Of a stretch of 64,000 nucleotides of DNA, positions 19,207-28,382 are shown one piece after another. The stretch is from Streptomyces sp. CB02414. GTDB taxonomy: Bacteria > Actinomycetota > Actinomycetes > Streptomycetales > Streptomycetaceae. The translations under genes were made by a program, and so were the position numbers. The stretch spans positions 186,001-250,000 of the forward strand of contig NZ_LIPF01000010.1 of the NCBI RefSeq assembly GCF_001905385.1, written 5' to 3'. The notes beneath the pieces are model-generated. The model saw only the letters and a list, made by a program, of their open reading frames with translations. It ran no database searches and had not been told where the DNA came from. Within the stretch, counting starts at the first letter, position 1. The number at the start of each line of letters is the position of its first letter.

Positions 19207-20598
19207 ATGCGTACGCTCCGTGGTGTTCCGTTCCTCGCCGCCGTTCTCACGGCGGTCTCGCTCACCGGGCCGGCGCCCGCCGCCGCGGCGGCCGACGGCA
19301 GCGGGCACTGCGCCCGCCAGGAGCGCGTGCGGGTGCCGGGAGCGGCCCTGCAGCGCACCGCCTGCCTCGACGATCTGACGACCACCGGCCTCGCGGGCAC
19401 CCCCTACACCGACCTGGCCGACCAGGCCGGGCTGACCGCCGGCGGGACGAGAACGCCGGCCGGGGTCGCCGGCCTCCAGATCGACGGGTACTTCCCGGAC
19501 TCCTCCCGCTTCAACACCACGCACGGCTGGCGGCAGGACTCGCAGTTCGTGATCCGGCTGCCGGACCGCTGGAACGGCGGTCTCGTGGTGACAGGTGCGC
19601 CGGGCACGCGCAAGCAGTACGCCACGGACAAGGCGATCTCCGACCGGGTCCTGGCCCAGGGGTACGCGTACGCCGCGACCGACAAGGGCAACAGTGGAAC
19701 GGACTTCTACCGGGACGGCGCCCGGCCCGGGGACGCGGTCGCGGAGTGGAACGCCCGGACCACCCAGCTGACCCGGGCCGCCCGCCGGGTGGCCGCCCAG
19801 CGCTACGGACACGCGCCGCGACGCACCTACGTCGTCGGTATCTCCAACGGCGGCTACCTCACCCGGTGGCAGCTGGAGAACCACCCGGAGCTGTACGACG
19901 GCGGTGTGGACTGGGAGGGCGCGCTGTGGACCGCGAACGGCCCGAGTCTGCTCACGTCCCTGCCGGTCACGGTCGCCCGGACATTCGGCACGGCACGGGA
20001 CGAGGAGTTGTACGCGGCGGGCTTCGCGCGTGGCTCCGAGTTCCTGTGGCCGTACCACGAGAAGGCCTACTGGGGTCTGACTCAGAAGATCTACCGCGCC
20101 GAGTTCGACCCGGCCTACGATCCCCGCTGTCCGGGCCCCACTGCCGGGTCGACGACGCAGGAGATCCTGGCGCCGTGCCGCTCGGACGCGGCGTACGACT
20201 ACGCGCAACGCCCTGCCTCCGTCCACCGGGCGGTGGCCCGGGTGGCACTGACCGGACGCATCGGCAAACCGCTGATCACCCTGCACGGCGATCTGGACGC
20301 GCTGTTGCCCAAGGCCGCCGACTCGGACGTGTACACACACATGGTCGACGCGAGCGGGCGGGGCAGGCTGCACCGCTACTACACGATCACGGGCGGAACA
20401 CACGTCGACGGGCTGTACGACACGTATCCCGACCGTCTGCGGCCGATCCTGCCGTGCTTCCGTTCGGCGTTCGACGCGCTGACCGCCTGGGTGGAGCAGG
20501 GCACCGCACCGCCCGCGGACCACACGGTCGGCAGGCCCGCGGGCGGTGACGTGGTCAACTCCTGCGCCTTGGGCGGGACCGCGGCGGCGCGGCGTTAG
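19207..20598 (+). CDS. Secreted alpha/beta-hydrolase (esterase/oligomer-hydrolase type)
   Basis: A 463-residue secreted enzyme. The Sec signal is MRTLRGVPFLAAVLTAVS and so on, with an AAAA/ADG cleavage region near residue 30. Strand segments FVIRLPDRWNGGLVVTGAPG and the elbow VGISNGGYLT (Ser) define the fold. An acid residue (LHGDLDALLP) and a His (TGGTHVDGLYD) complete a likely triad. Overall similarity is to tannase/feruloyl-esterase or 3-hydroxybutyrate-oligomer hydrolases; I cannot decide between them. GGAGG precedes the ATG. Confidence 0.8.
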   Translation: MRTLRGVPFLAAVLTAVSLTGPAPAAAAADGSGHCARQERVRVPGAALQRTACLDDLTTTGLAGTPYTDLADQAGLTAGGTRTPAGVAGLQIDGYFPDSSRFNTTHGWRQDSQFVIRLPDRWNGGLVVTGAPGTRKQYATDKAISDRVLAQGYAYAATDKGNSGTDFYRDGARPGDAVAEWNARTTQLTRAARRVAAQRYGHAPRRTYVVGISNGGYLTRWQLENHPELYDGGVDWEGALWTANGPSLLTSLPVTVARTFGTARDEELYAAGFARGSEFLWPYHEKAYWGLTQKIYRAEFDPAYDPRCPGPTAGSTTQEILAPCRSDAAYDYAQRPASVHRAVARVALTGRIGKPLITLHGDLDALLPKAADSDVYTHMVDASGRGRLHRYYTITGGTHVDGLYDTYPDRLRPILPCFRSAFDALTAWVEQGTAPPADHTVGRPAGGDVVNSCALGGTAAARR

Positions 20599-20602
20599 CG
20601 CC

Positions 20603-20785
20603 TCAGCGTCCGATCTCCTTGCGTGTGACGCGGCGCAGCCTGCGCCGCTGCGAGGGGTCCAGGGTGAGGTACGCGGCGGCCGGGACTCCCAGAACTATCA
20701 GCAGGGCGGCCCACCAGGGCAGCCAGATCAGCAGGATGAGCCCGACCGCCACACCACCCGCTGCGACTTTGGCGTTCTTCGACAT
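20603..20785 (-). CDS. Small membrane protein
   Basis: A 60-residue protein: MSKNAKVAAGG, then two adjoining hydrophobic segments (VGLILLIWLPWWAALLIVLG), then a basic tail ending RVTRKEIGR. AAGGAGG eight bases before the ATG is a strong start signal. It ends four bases from the secreted hydrolase, tail to tail, and diverges from the SNF2 gene. Function unknown. Confidence 0.75.
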   Translation of the reverse strand: MSKNAKVAAGGVAVGLILLIWLPWWAALLIVLGVPAAAYLTLDPSQRRRLRRVTRKEIGR

Positions 20786-21013
20786 GGTGTCGCCTCCTTC
20801 GCGGCCACTGCCGCTCTCTGTCCTGAAAACGGGCCCGCGCTTCCGGCGGTTCCGTACCGCGACCCTGAGACGTCCCTGAGACCGAGCCCTGACACATCCC
20901 CGAGAACCCTTCGGTGGCTCTGCCCGGAGGACCGGAGAACACCTTCCCACTTGAATAGTGACCCAAGACACAAGGTGAAGGCATCTCGGTGACACACTCC
21001 CACTCGGATCGTG

Positions 21014-23931
21014 ATGTACAATCGCCAATCGCGTCCCCGACTAGTCAAATTTGAGGAATACGTCATCGCTGCGCAGACCGCTCTCCCGGCAACACCCTCC
21101 GAGGTATCCGAACTCGCCCGCTGTTGTGCCGTCTTCCTGCCCGCTGATCCCGCCCGCGCCGGCCGGGTCGCCTTCTGGCGCACCGACGGCGAGAGCCCTG
21201 TCGGCCTTGCGTCAGGGTCGGTGGAGAACCTGACGGTCGTCCTGCCCGACGGCGACGGAGTGCGACCGGCGACGGTCCCCGCCCTGCTGTTGCCGGTGCG
21301 GGCGGCCCTGCCCGTCCTCACCCGCGCACGTTCCGGCGCCGACGCCCACCGGGCGACCGTGTTCTGGGGCGCGGTGGCGCTCGAGGCCCTGCATCTCGTC
21401 GCGCGCGGCCTGCTGCTGCCCGGTCTGTCCGCGGCCGACCACGACGCCTGGCGCACGGGTCCGCTGGGCGCGGAGGAGACCGAGCGGGTGCGCCACCTGG
21501 CCGCCGCCATGCCGCCCGAGGCGCACGCCGTCCCGGTCGACGGCGTCGAACCCCTGCTGCTGCCCGACCCGGAACGGCTGGTCCGCGACTTCCGGACTCG
21601 GTCGCCGACACACTGCCCCGCTCCCCCGCCGCCGAGCTGGTGACGGCCGGACCCGCGTACGCCGCGCGGGAGCCGCGGCGGGAGCCCGGGCTCCGCGCGT
21701 GGAGCGCCGATGTCGCAGCCGGCCACGACATGGGCGTACGGCTGTCGCTGCGCGTCGAGGTGCACGGCCTCACGGACGCGGCGTCCCCGGACACCCGGCC
21801 GGCGTTCCGGGCCGTGCTCCAGGTGCACAGTGTGAGCGATCCCGCGCTCGTCAAGGACGCCGCCGAGGTGTGGGCGGGCACCGGGACGGAGGCGTTCGGC
21901 ACGCGCGCCCGGATGGACGCCCTGCTCGCGCTGCGCCGTGCGGCACGGGCCTGGTCCGCGCTGACGCCGCTGCTGTCGGCCGCCGTGCCGGACGCCGTGG
22001 ACCTCGCCGACGAAGACGTCACCGAACTCCTCGGGCCGGGCTCCCGGGCGCTCGCCGGCGCGGGGGTCGACGTGCACTGGCCGCGCGAGCTGGCGCGTGA
22101 TCTGACCACCCGCGCGGAGGTCGGTCCGGCCGACGACGGGCCGACGCAGCGCACGGCCTCGTCGGACGCCGGCCCGTCGTTCCTGTCGGCCGACGCGCTG
22201 CTCGCCTTCAACTGGTCGTTCGCCCTGGGCGACGAGCGGCTCACGCGCGAGGAGCTGGATGTGCTCGCCGAGGCCAACCGACCTGTGGTGCGCCTGCGTG
22301 ACCAGTGGGTGCTCGTCGATCCCGAGGAGGCCCGGCGCGCCCGCGCGCGGCAGGACCGCAAGGTCACACCCGTCGACGCGCTCGCCGCCGCTCTGACGGG
22401 CTCGACGGAGGTGGACGGCAGCCGCGTCGAGGTGCGCGCCACGGGATGGCTGGCGGCCTTGCGGGAGCGCCTGACCGATCCCGGGGCGCAGGACACCGTC
22501 GCGCAGCCCGCCGGCCTGCACGCCACGCTGCGCGACTACCAGCGCCGGGGACTGGACTGGCTGGTGCGCATGACGTCGTCGGGCCTGGGCTGCTGCCTCG
22601 CCGACGACATGGGGCTCGGCAAGACGATCACGCTGATCGCCCTGCACCTGCACCGGCAGACCGACGCGACGGCCGCCGGACCCACTCTGGTGGTCTGCCC
22701 GACGTCCCTCATGGGCAACTGGCAGCGGGAGATCGAGCGGTTCGCGCCCGGCACGCCCGTCCGCCGCTTCCACGGCACGAAGCGCGACCTGGAGGGCCTG
22801 GCCGACGGCGAGTTCGTGCTCACCACCTACGGCACCATGCGCCTGGACACCGGCCGGCTCTCGGCCGTGCCGTGGGGCCTGGTCGTGGCGGACGAGGCCC
22901 AGCACGTGAAGAACCCGTACTCGGAGACCGCGCGGCAGCTGCGTTCCATCGGCGCCCGCGCGCGCGTGGCGCTCACCGGCACCCCGGTGGAGAACAACCT
23001 CTCGGAGCTGTGGGCCGTCCTCGACTGGGCCACCCCGGGACTGCTGGGCCGGCTCGGCACCTTCCGAAGGCACTACGCACAGGCCGTCGAGGGCGGCCAG
23101 GACCCGGCGGCGGCGGAGCGGCTGGCGCGGCTCGTGCGGCCGTTCCTGCTGCGGCGCCGCAAGTCGGACCCGGGGATCGCCCCGGAGCTGCCGCCGAAAA
23201 CCGAGACCGACCACCCCGTGTCCCTGACCACGGAACAGGCCGGTCTCTACGAAGCGGTGGTGCGTGAGGCGCTCGCGGAGATCGCCGGGGCGGACAGCAT
23301 GGCGCGCCGCGGCATGATCGTGAAACTCCTGACGGGACTCAAGCAGATCTGCAACCATCCGGCGCAGTTCCTGAAGGAGGAACGGCCGAGGATCACGGGC
23401 CGGTCGGGGAAGCTGGAGCTGCTGGACGAACTGCTCGGGACGATCCTCGCCGAGGGGGCGAGTGTGCTGGTCTTCACGCAGTACGTGCAAATGGCCCGGC
23501 TCCTCGAACAGCACCTGGCCGCCCGAGGTGTGGCCTCGCTGTTCCTGCACGGCGGTTCGTCCGTCACGGCCCGGGAGTCGATGGTGCGCAGGTTCCAGGA
23601 CGGCGAGGTCCCGGTCTTCCTGCTGTCCCTCAAGGCGGCGGGCACCGGACTGAACCTCACCCGCGCGGAGCACGTCGTGCACTACGACCGCTGGTGGAAT
23701 CCGGCGGTGGAGGCGCAGGCCACCGACCGCGCCTACCGCATCGGCCAGACCCGCCCGGTGCAGGTGCACCGGCTGGTCGCCGAGGGCACCGTCGAGGACC
23801 GCATCGCGGCCCTGCTGCACCGCAAGCGGGAACTGGCCGACGCGGTGCTGGGAGCGGGCGAGGCAGCGCTCACGGAGCTGACGGACGCGGAACTGGCCGA
23901 CCTGGTCGAGCTGCGAGGGGGCACGGGATGA
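21014..23931 (+). pseudogene. SNF2/SWI2-type helicase gene interrupted by a one-base frameshift
   Basis: The N-terminal part runs in one frame from 21014 to a stop at 21641-21643. The rest runs in another frame to 23931. At 21590-21597 the first frame reads DF then RTRSPTH. The other frame reads DSVADTLPRSPAAELVTAGPAYA straight into the downstream protein, so one base is missing near 21593. Downstream are the helicase signatures LADDMGLGKTI (motif I), VADEAQH (II), LSLKAAGTGLNL (V) and YRIGQTRPVQ (VI). An ATG or GTG near 21640 could still give a 763-residue helicase. The ribosome binding site for the start is unclear. The gene overlaps the SWIM gene by ATGA. It may be a sequencing error. Confidence 0.8.
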
Positions 23932-25196
23932 ACGAGTACGACGAGGACACCGAGCGGACGTTCGCCGCGCTGCCGCCCGCGCACGGCCGTGGCTTCGCGC
24001 AGACCTGGTGGGGGCGGGCCTGGTTGAAGTCGCTGGAGGACGCGGCGATGGACGCGGCCCAGGTGAAGACGGGCCGCCGGCTCGCGCGCGCGGGGGCGGT
24101 CGGGGCGGTGTCGGTGCGACCGGGGCGCATCACCGCCGTCGTCCAGGACCGGGACCGTACGGCCCACCGGGCGGACGTCCTGCTGGAGGAGCTGTCCGAC
24201 ACCCAGTGGGACCGTTTCGTCGACCTGGCGATCGAGCGGTCCGGGCATGTGGCGGCGCTGCTGGACCGCGACATGCCGCCGCACCTCGTGGAGGACGCCG
24301 CGACCGCCGGCATCGACCTCCTGCCGGGCATGGGCGACCTGGAGCCGGAGTGCGACTGCGGCGCCTGGGACCACTGCGGGCACACGGCGGCGCTGTGCTA
24401 CCAGGTCGCCAGGCTGCTCGACCAGGACCCCTTCGTGCTGCTGCTGATGCGCGGCCGCGCGGAGAGCGTTGTACTCGACGCCCTCCAGTCGCACGGTGGA
24501 GCGCCCGCGGAGGACGGCGCCCGCCCTCCGGACGGCGTGGACGCGGCCGAGGCGTACGCGACGGGGCATGTGCTGCCTCCGCTGCCCGCCCCGCCCGCTG
24601 TCCCGGACGCGCCGGGTGTGCCGCCGTCGCTGGACACCGGGACCGCGCCGCCGCCCGGTGTCGACCCTGCCGCCCTGGGCTTCCTGGCCTCCCGGGGCGC
24701 GGCGGAGGCACACTTCCTGCTCGCCGAGGCCCTGCGCGGGGGGCACGAACGGCAGGCCCTGAGCACGGAACCGGACGCCTCCGAGGACGCCGTGCGCCTG
24801 GCCGCGGGCGACCCGGCACCGGACGTGTCGCGCCGCCTCGGCGAGGGCTCGGGCCGCACGCCGGAGTCCTTGGATGCCGCCGTCCGCGCGTGGCGGCTCG
24901 GGGGCGGGCCGGCCCTGTACGTGCTGGAGCAGGAGTGGACGGTGGAGGGCGACACGCTCGCCCGCGCGCGTGCGGCACTCGAGTCGGCCTGGGACGAGGA
25001 CGAGCGGCCCGCGTTGCGGGCGCGGGGCAACCGCTGGACCGTCGTCGGCGCGCCGCACCAGCTACGCCTGGACCGCGAGGGCCGCTGGTGGCCGTACCGC
25101 AAGGAGCGCGGGCGCTGGGTCCCCGCGGGCGGCGCGGCCCACGACCCGGCGACGGCCCTGGCGTCGGCGGCACCGGCGGCCGGGGACGAACCCTGA
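23928..25196 (+). CDS. SWIM zinc-finger protein
   Basis: A 422-residue protein starting MNEYDEDTERTFAALPP. The N-terminal segment GFAQTWWGRAWLKSLEDAAMD is typical of bacterial SWIM proteins found beside SNF2 ATPases. The SWIM zinc motif CDCGAWDHCGH, with ligands C-x-C and C-x-H, lies near residues 143-153. A long low-complexity linker follows. The last 110 residues form another domain ending WVPAGGAAHDPA. Its ATG overlaps the helicase stop, so the pair is translationally coupled. It probably recognises nucleic acid or protein for the SNF2 motor. Confidence 0.88.
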   Translation: MNEYDEDTERTFAALPPAHGRGFAQTWWGRAWLKSLEDAAMDAAQVKTGRRLARAGAVGAVSVRPGRITAVVQDRDRTAHRADVLLEELSDTQWDRFVDLAIERSGHVAALLDRDMPPHLVEDAATAGIDLLPGMGDLEPECDCGAWDHCGHTAALCYQVARLLDQDPFVLLLMRGRAESVVLDALQSHGGAPAEDGARPPDGVDAAEAYATGHVLPPLPAPPAVPDAPGVPPSLDTGTAPPPGVDPAALGFLASRGAAEAHFLLAEALRGGHERQALSTEPDASEDAVRLAAGDPAPDVSRRLGEGSGRTPESLDAAVRAWRLGGGPALYVLEQEWTVEGDTLARARAALESAWDEDERPALRARGNRWTVVGAPHQLRLDREGRWWPYRKERGRWVPAGGAAHDPATALASAAPAAGDEP

Positions 25197-25197
25197 G

Positions 25198-25275
25198 AAC
25201 CGGTGCGGGCGGGCGCCCCTGACGCTGCTGCCGCGAACAACCGGTGCGGGCGCCCGTGAGGATGCTGCCGCGAAC
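25198..25275. repeat. Tandem duplication of a ~40-bp unit
   Basis: Two units begin aaccggtgcgggcg and end gctgccgcgaac, covering 25198-25238 and 25239-25275. They differ by four deleted bases and small changes. A third partial copy, aaccgctgccgg, follows. The repeat starts just after the SWIM stop codon. Confidence 0.8.
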
Positions 25276-25346
25276 AACCGCTGCCGGCCCGTGTCGCCGC
25301 TGCCGGCAACGGTTGTATCTCCGCCGGTACCCGACGTGCCGACAGT

Positions 25347-25383
25347 TTCCGGCCCCCGTCCGTCGACCGGACGGGGGCCGGAA
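25347..25383. terminator. Bidirectional terminator hairpin
   Basis: A perfect 16-bp stem (ttccggcccccgtccg and its complement) with a 5-base loop tcgac. It lies between the convergent SWIM and xylA genes and can serve both. Confidence 0.9.
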
Positions 25384-25429
25384 CCTCGTGCAGGGGTCCG
25401 AGCGCTGGGCAGGTGCCTGGGCAGACGCC

Positions 25430-26593
25430 TCAGCGGGCGCCGAGGAGGTGGTCCATGGCGAGCTGGTCCAGGTGCTCGAAGGCCATACCGCGCGCGGCGG
25501 CCGCGTCCACGTCGAAGGTGTCGTAGGCACTCGGGTCGGCCAGCAGGGCCGCGAGGCCGTCCTCGGCGGTCGGACGGGCCAGCTCGTCCAGCCGGGCCGC
25601 CGCGAGGGCCTCCTGCACCTGCGGGTCCGCCCGGAAGGCCGCCGCCCGGTCCTTGAGGATCAGGTAGTTGCGCATGCAGCCGGCCGCCGACGCCCACACA
25701 CCGTCGAGGTCCTCGGTCCGCGGGGGCTTGAAGTCGAAGTGCCGCGGCCCCGTGTAACCGGCCCTCTCCAGCAGGTCGACGAGCCAGAACGCGGCCCGCA
25801 GGTCGCCCGCGCCGAAGCGCAGGTCCTGGTCGTACTTGATGCCCGACTGGCCGTTGAGGTCGATGTGGAACAGCTTGCCCGCCCACAGCGCCTGCGCGAT
25901 CCCGTGCGGGAAGTTCAGCCCCGCCATCTGCTCGTGGCCGACCTCGGGGTTCACGCCGTACAGCTCCGGACGTTCCAGCCGCTCGATGAAAGCCAGAGCG
26001 TGGCCCACCGTCGGGAGCAGGATGTCGCCGCGGGGCTCGTTCGGCTTCGGCTCGATCGCGAACTTCAGGTCGTAGCCCTGCTCGGTGACGTATTCGCCCA
26101 GCAGGTCGAAGGCCTCCTTCATCCGGTCCAGGGCGTCCCGCACGTCCTTGGCCGCGCCGGACTCCGCGCCTTCCCGGCCGCCCCAGGCGACGTACACGCT
26201 CGCGCCCAGCTCCACCGCGAGGTCGATGTTGCGGATCGTCTTGCGCAGCGCGTACCGGCGCACGTCCCGGTCGTTCGCCGTGAACGCGCCGTCCTTGAAC
26301 ACCGGGTGCGTGAACAGGTTCGTCGTCGCCATCGGCACCTTCATGCCGGTCGCGTCCAGCGCCTGCCGGAACCGCTTGACGTGCTCCTCGCGCTCGGTGT
26401 CGCTCGACCCGAACGGGATCAGGTCGTCGTCGTGGAAGGTGACCCCGTACGCCCCCAGCTCGGCCAGGCGGCGCACCGACTCCGCCGGGTCCAGCGCACG
26501 CCGGGTGGCATCGCCGAAGGGATCCCGGCCCTGCCAGCCGACCGTCCACAAGCCGAACGTGAACCTGTCCTCGGGAGTGGGCTGGTAGTTCAT
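25430..26593 (-). CDS. xylA: Xylose isomerase
   Basis: A 387-residue class I (short) xylose isomerase converting D-xylose to D-xylulose, and glucose to fructose, in the cytoplasm. The catalytic base region VTFHDDDL holds His54 and Asp57. The metal site includes FAIEPKPNEP (Glu and Lys) and later EVGHEQ and FHIDLNGQ. Length is that of the well-known Streptomyces enzyme. GAGGAG precedes the ATG. It diverges from xylB, its pathway partner, over an AT-rich operator-like site. Confidence 0.98.
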   Translation of the reverse strand: MNYQPTPEDRFTFGLWTVGWQGRDPFGDATRRALDPAESVRRLAELGAYGVTFHDDDLIPFGSSDTEREEHVKRFRQALDATGMKVPMATTNLFTHPVFKDGAFTANDRDVRRYALRKTIRNIDLAVELGASVYVAWGGREGAESGAAKDVRDALDRMKEAFDLLGEYVTEQGYDLKFAIEPKPNEPRGDILLPTVGHALAFIERLERPELYGVNPEVGHEQMAGLNFPHGIAQALWAGKLFHIDLNGQSGIKYDQDLRFGAGDLRAAFWLVDLLERAGYTGPRHFDFKPPRTEDLDGVWASAAGCMRNYLILKDRAAAFRADPQVQEALAAARLDELARPTAEDGLAALLADPSAYDTFDVDAAAARGMAFEHLDQLAMDHLLGAR

Positions 26594-26651
26594 TCCGCGG
26601 CTCCTCACTCGCTGCCGATCACTCGCTGCCGACTATTTCGTCATGGCGCTT

Positions 26652-26664
26652 TACAAATTAGTAT
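26652..26664. promoter_or_regulatory. AT-rich near-palindrome and -10 element between xylA and xylB
   Basis: TACAAATTAGTA matches its own reverse complement at 10 of 12 bases. It overlaps a candidate xylB -10 TAGTAT at 26659-26664. Such an AT island stands out in this genome. It is the likely shared operator of the divergent xyl genes, probably for the ROK repressor downstream of xylB. Confidence 0.55.
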
Positions 26665-26780
26665 GCACACACGCTTCTGGGAAGGGACAAGGTGTCCCCG
26701 AAGGAGTGATCGAGGCAGTCCAGCCACTCCAGGCAGTCCAGTCAGAGCCCGCAGAGAGCCGCGGAAGAGGGAGAAACCCG

Positions 26781-28226
26781 ATGTCAGCAGCCGAGGGACC
26801 GCTCGTAGTCGGCGTGGACACGTCCACCCAGTCCACCAAGGCACTGGTCGTCGACGCGGCCACCGGCCAGGTCGTCGCGAGCGGCCAGGCACCCCACACG
26901 GTGTCCTCAGGAGCCGGCCGCGAGAGCGACCCGCGTCAGTGGTGGGACGCGCTCCGCGAGGCCCTGCACCAGTGCGGTGACGCCGCGCGGGAGGCCGCCG
27001 CGGTGTCCGTCGGCGGTCAGCAGCACGGTCTCGTCACGCTGGACGCCCAGGGCGAGCCGGTGCGCCCGGCCCTGCTGTGGAACGACGTGCGCTCGGCCCC
27101 GCAGGCCCGCCGCCTGATCGAGGAGCTGGGCGGCCCCAAGAGCTGGGCGGAGCGCACGGGCAGCGTGCCCAGTGCCTCGTTCACGGTCACCAAGTGGGCC
27201 TGGCTGGCCGAGCACGAACCGGAGGCGGCCCGCGCGGCGAAGGCGGTACGGCTCCCCCACGACTACCTCACCGAACGGCTCACCGGCGAGGGAACCACCG
27301 ACCGCGGCGACGCGTCCGGCACCGGCTGGTGGGCTTCCGGCACCGAGGCCTACGACGAGGAGGTCCTCGCGCACGTGGGGCTCGATCCGGCGCTGCTGCC
27401 CCGTCCGGTCCGTCCCGGCGAGGTGGCCGGAACCGTGCGCGACGGCCACGGCCTGCCCTTCTCCAAGGGCACCCTGGTCGCCGCCGGCACCGGCGACAAC
27501 GCGGCCGCCGCACTGGGCCTCGGGCTGCGCCCGGGTGTGCCGGTGATGAGCCTGGGCACCTCGGGCACCGTCTACGCCGTGTCGCGGCACCGCTCCGCCG
27601 ACCCGACCGGCACCGTGGCCGGATTCGCCGACGCGCGCGGCGACTGGCTGCCGCTGGCCTGCACCCTCAACTGCACACTCGCCGTCGACCGCGTCGCCGC
27701 GCTGCTGTGCCTGGACCGGGAGGCCGTCGAGCCCGGCACCGACGTCACGCTCCTGCCCTACCTGGACGGCGAGCGCACACCGAACCTGCCGCACTCCTCC
27801 GGCCTCCTGCACGGGCTGCGTCACGACACCACCGCCGGCCAGCTGCTCCAGGCCGCCTACGACGGTGCCGTCCACTCGCTCCTCGGTGCGCTGGACCTCG
27901 TCCTCGACGCCGACGCGGACCCGGACGCGCCGCTGCTGCTGATCGGCGGCGGTGCGCGCGGGACCGCCTGGCAGCAGACCGTACGACGGCTGTCGGGGCG
28001 GCCCGTGCAGATCCCCGAGGCCAGGGAGCTGGTCGCGCTCGGCGCCGCCGCACAGGCGGCCGGCCTGCTGACCGGCGAGGACGCGGCGGCGGTCGCCCGC
28101 CGTTGGAACACGGCCGCCGGGCCGGTGCTGGACGCCGTGGAACGGGACGAGGCGACGCTGACCAGGATCTCCGGGATACTCTCCGACGCGGCACCCCTGC
28201 TGGAGCGGGGAGTGGGTTCCGGCTGA
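26781..28226 (+). CDS. xylB: Xylulokinase
   Basis: A 481-residue FGGY-family sugar kinase that phosphorylates D-xylulose to xylulose 5-phosphate. The N-terminal phosphate-1 motif is VVGVDTSTQSTKALVVD, the substrate segment is SVGGQQHGLV, and ALLWNDVRS follows. The C-terminal domain has the FGGY-like TLLPYLDGERTPNLP and the adenosine motif LLLIGGGARGTAW. GAGGGAG lies before the ATG at 26781. It diverges from xylA and is followed by a strong hairpin and a ROK repressor. Confidence 0.96.
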   Translation: MSAAEGPLVVGVDTSTQSTKALVVDAATGQVVASGQAPHTVSSGAGRESDPRQWWDALREALHQCGDAAREAAAVSVGGQQHGLVTLDAQGEPVRPALLWNDVRSAPQARRLIEELGGPKSWAERTGSVPSASFTVTKWAWLAEHEPEAARAAKAVRLPHDYLTERLTGEGTTDRGDASGTGWWASGTEAYDEEVLAHVGLDPALLPRPVRPGEVAGTVRDGHGLPFSKGTLVAAGTGDNAAAALGLGLRPGVPVMSLGTSGTVYAVSRHRSADPTGTVAGFADARGDWLPLACTLNCTLAVDRVAALLCLDREAVEPGTDVTLLPYLDGERTPNLPHSSGLLHGLRHDTTAGQLLQAAYDGAVHSLLGALDLVLDADADPDAPLLLIGGGARGTAWQQTVRRLSGRPVQIPEARELVALGAAAQAAGLLTGEDAAAVARRWNTAAGPVLDAVERDEATLTRISGILSDAAPLLERGVGSG

Positions 28227-28239
28227 GCACACGACCGCA

Positions 28240-28272
28240 CGGGCGACGCCGCCGGCGCGCAGGCGTCGCCCG
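28240..28272. terminator. Terminator hairpin after xylB
   Basis: An 11-bp perfect stem (cgggcgacgcc and its complement) with an 11-base loop, starting 14 bases after the xylB stop. It suggests the ROK gene has its own promoter or depends on read-through. Confidence 0.8.
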
Positions 28273-28382
28273 ACGACCGTCGCAGGCCGGCCCGGCCGAT
28301 TGCCGTCGGCACCGCCTGTCGACGGCTTCGAGAGGCGTGACCGAACGGACGACGGAGAGACCGACCAAGGACTGACGGAGGC

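Noticed and set aside
20728..23820. A ~1030-residue open frame on the minus strand across the SNF2 helicase gene
   Set aside because: It is antisense to clear helicase motifs, rich in Arg/Gly/His, and has no domain or ribosome binding site. It is a high-GC shadow.
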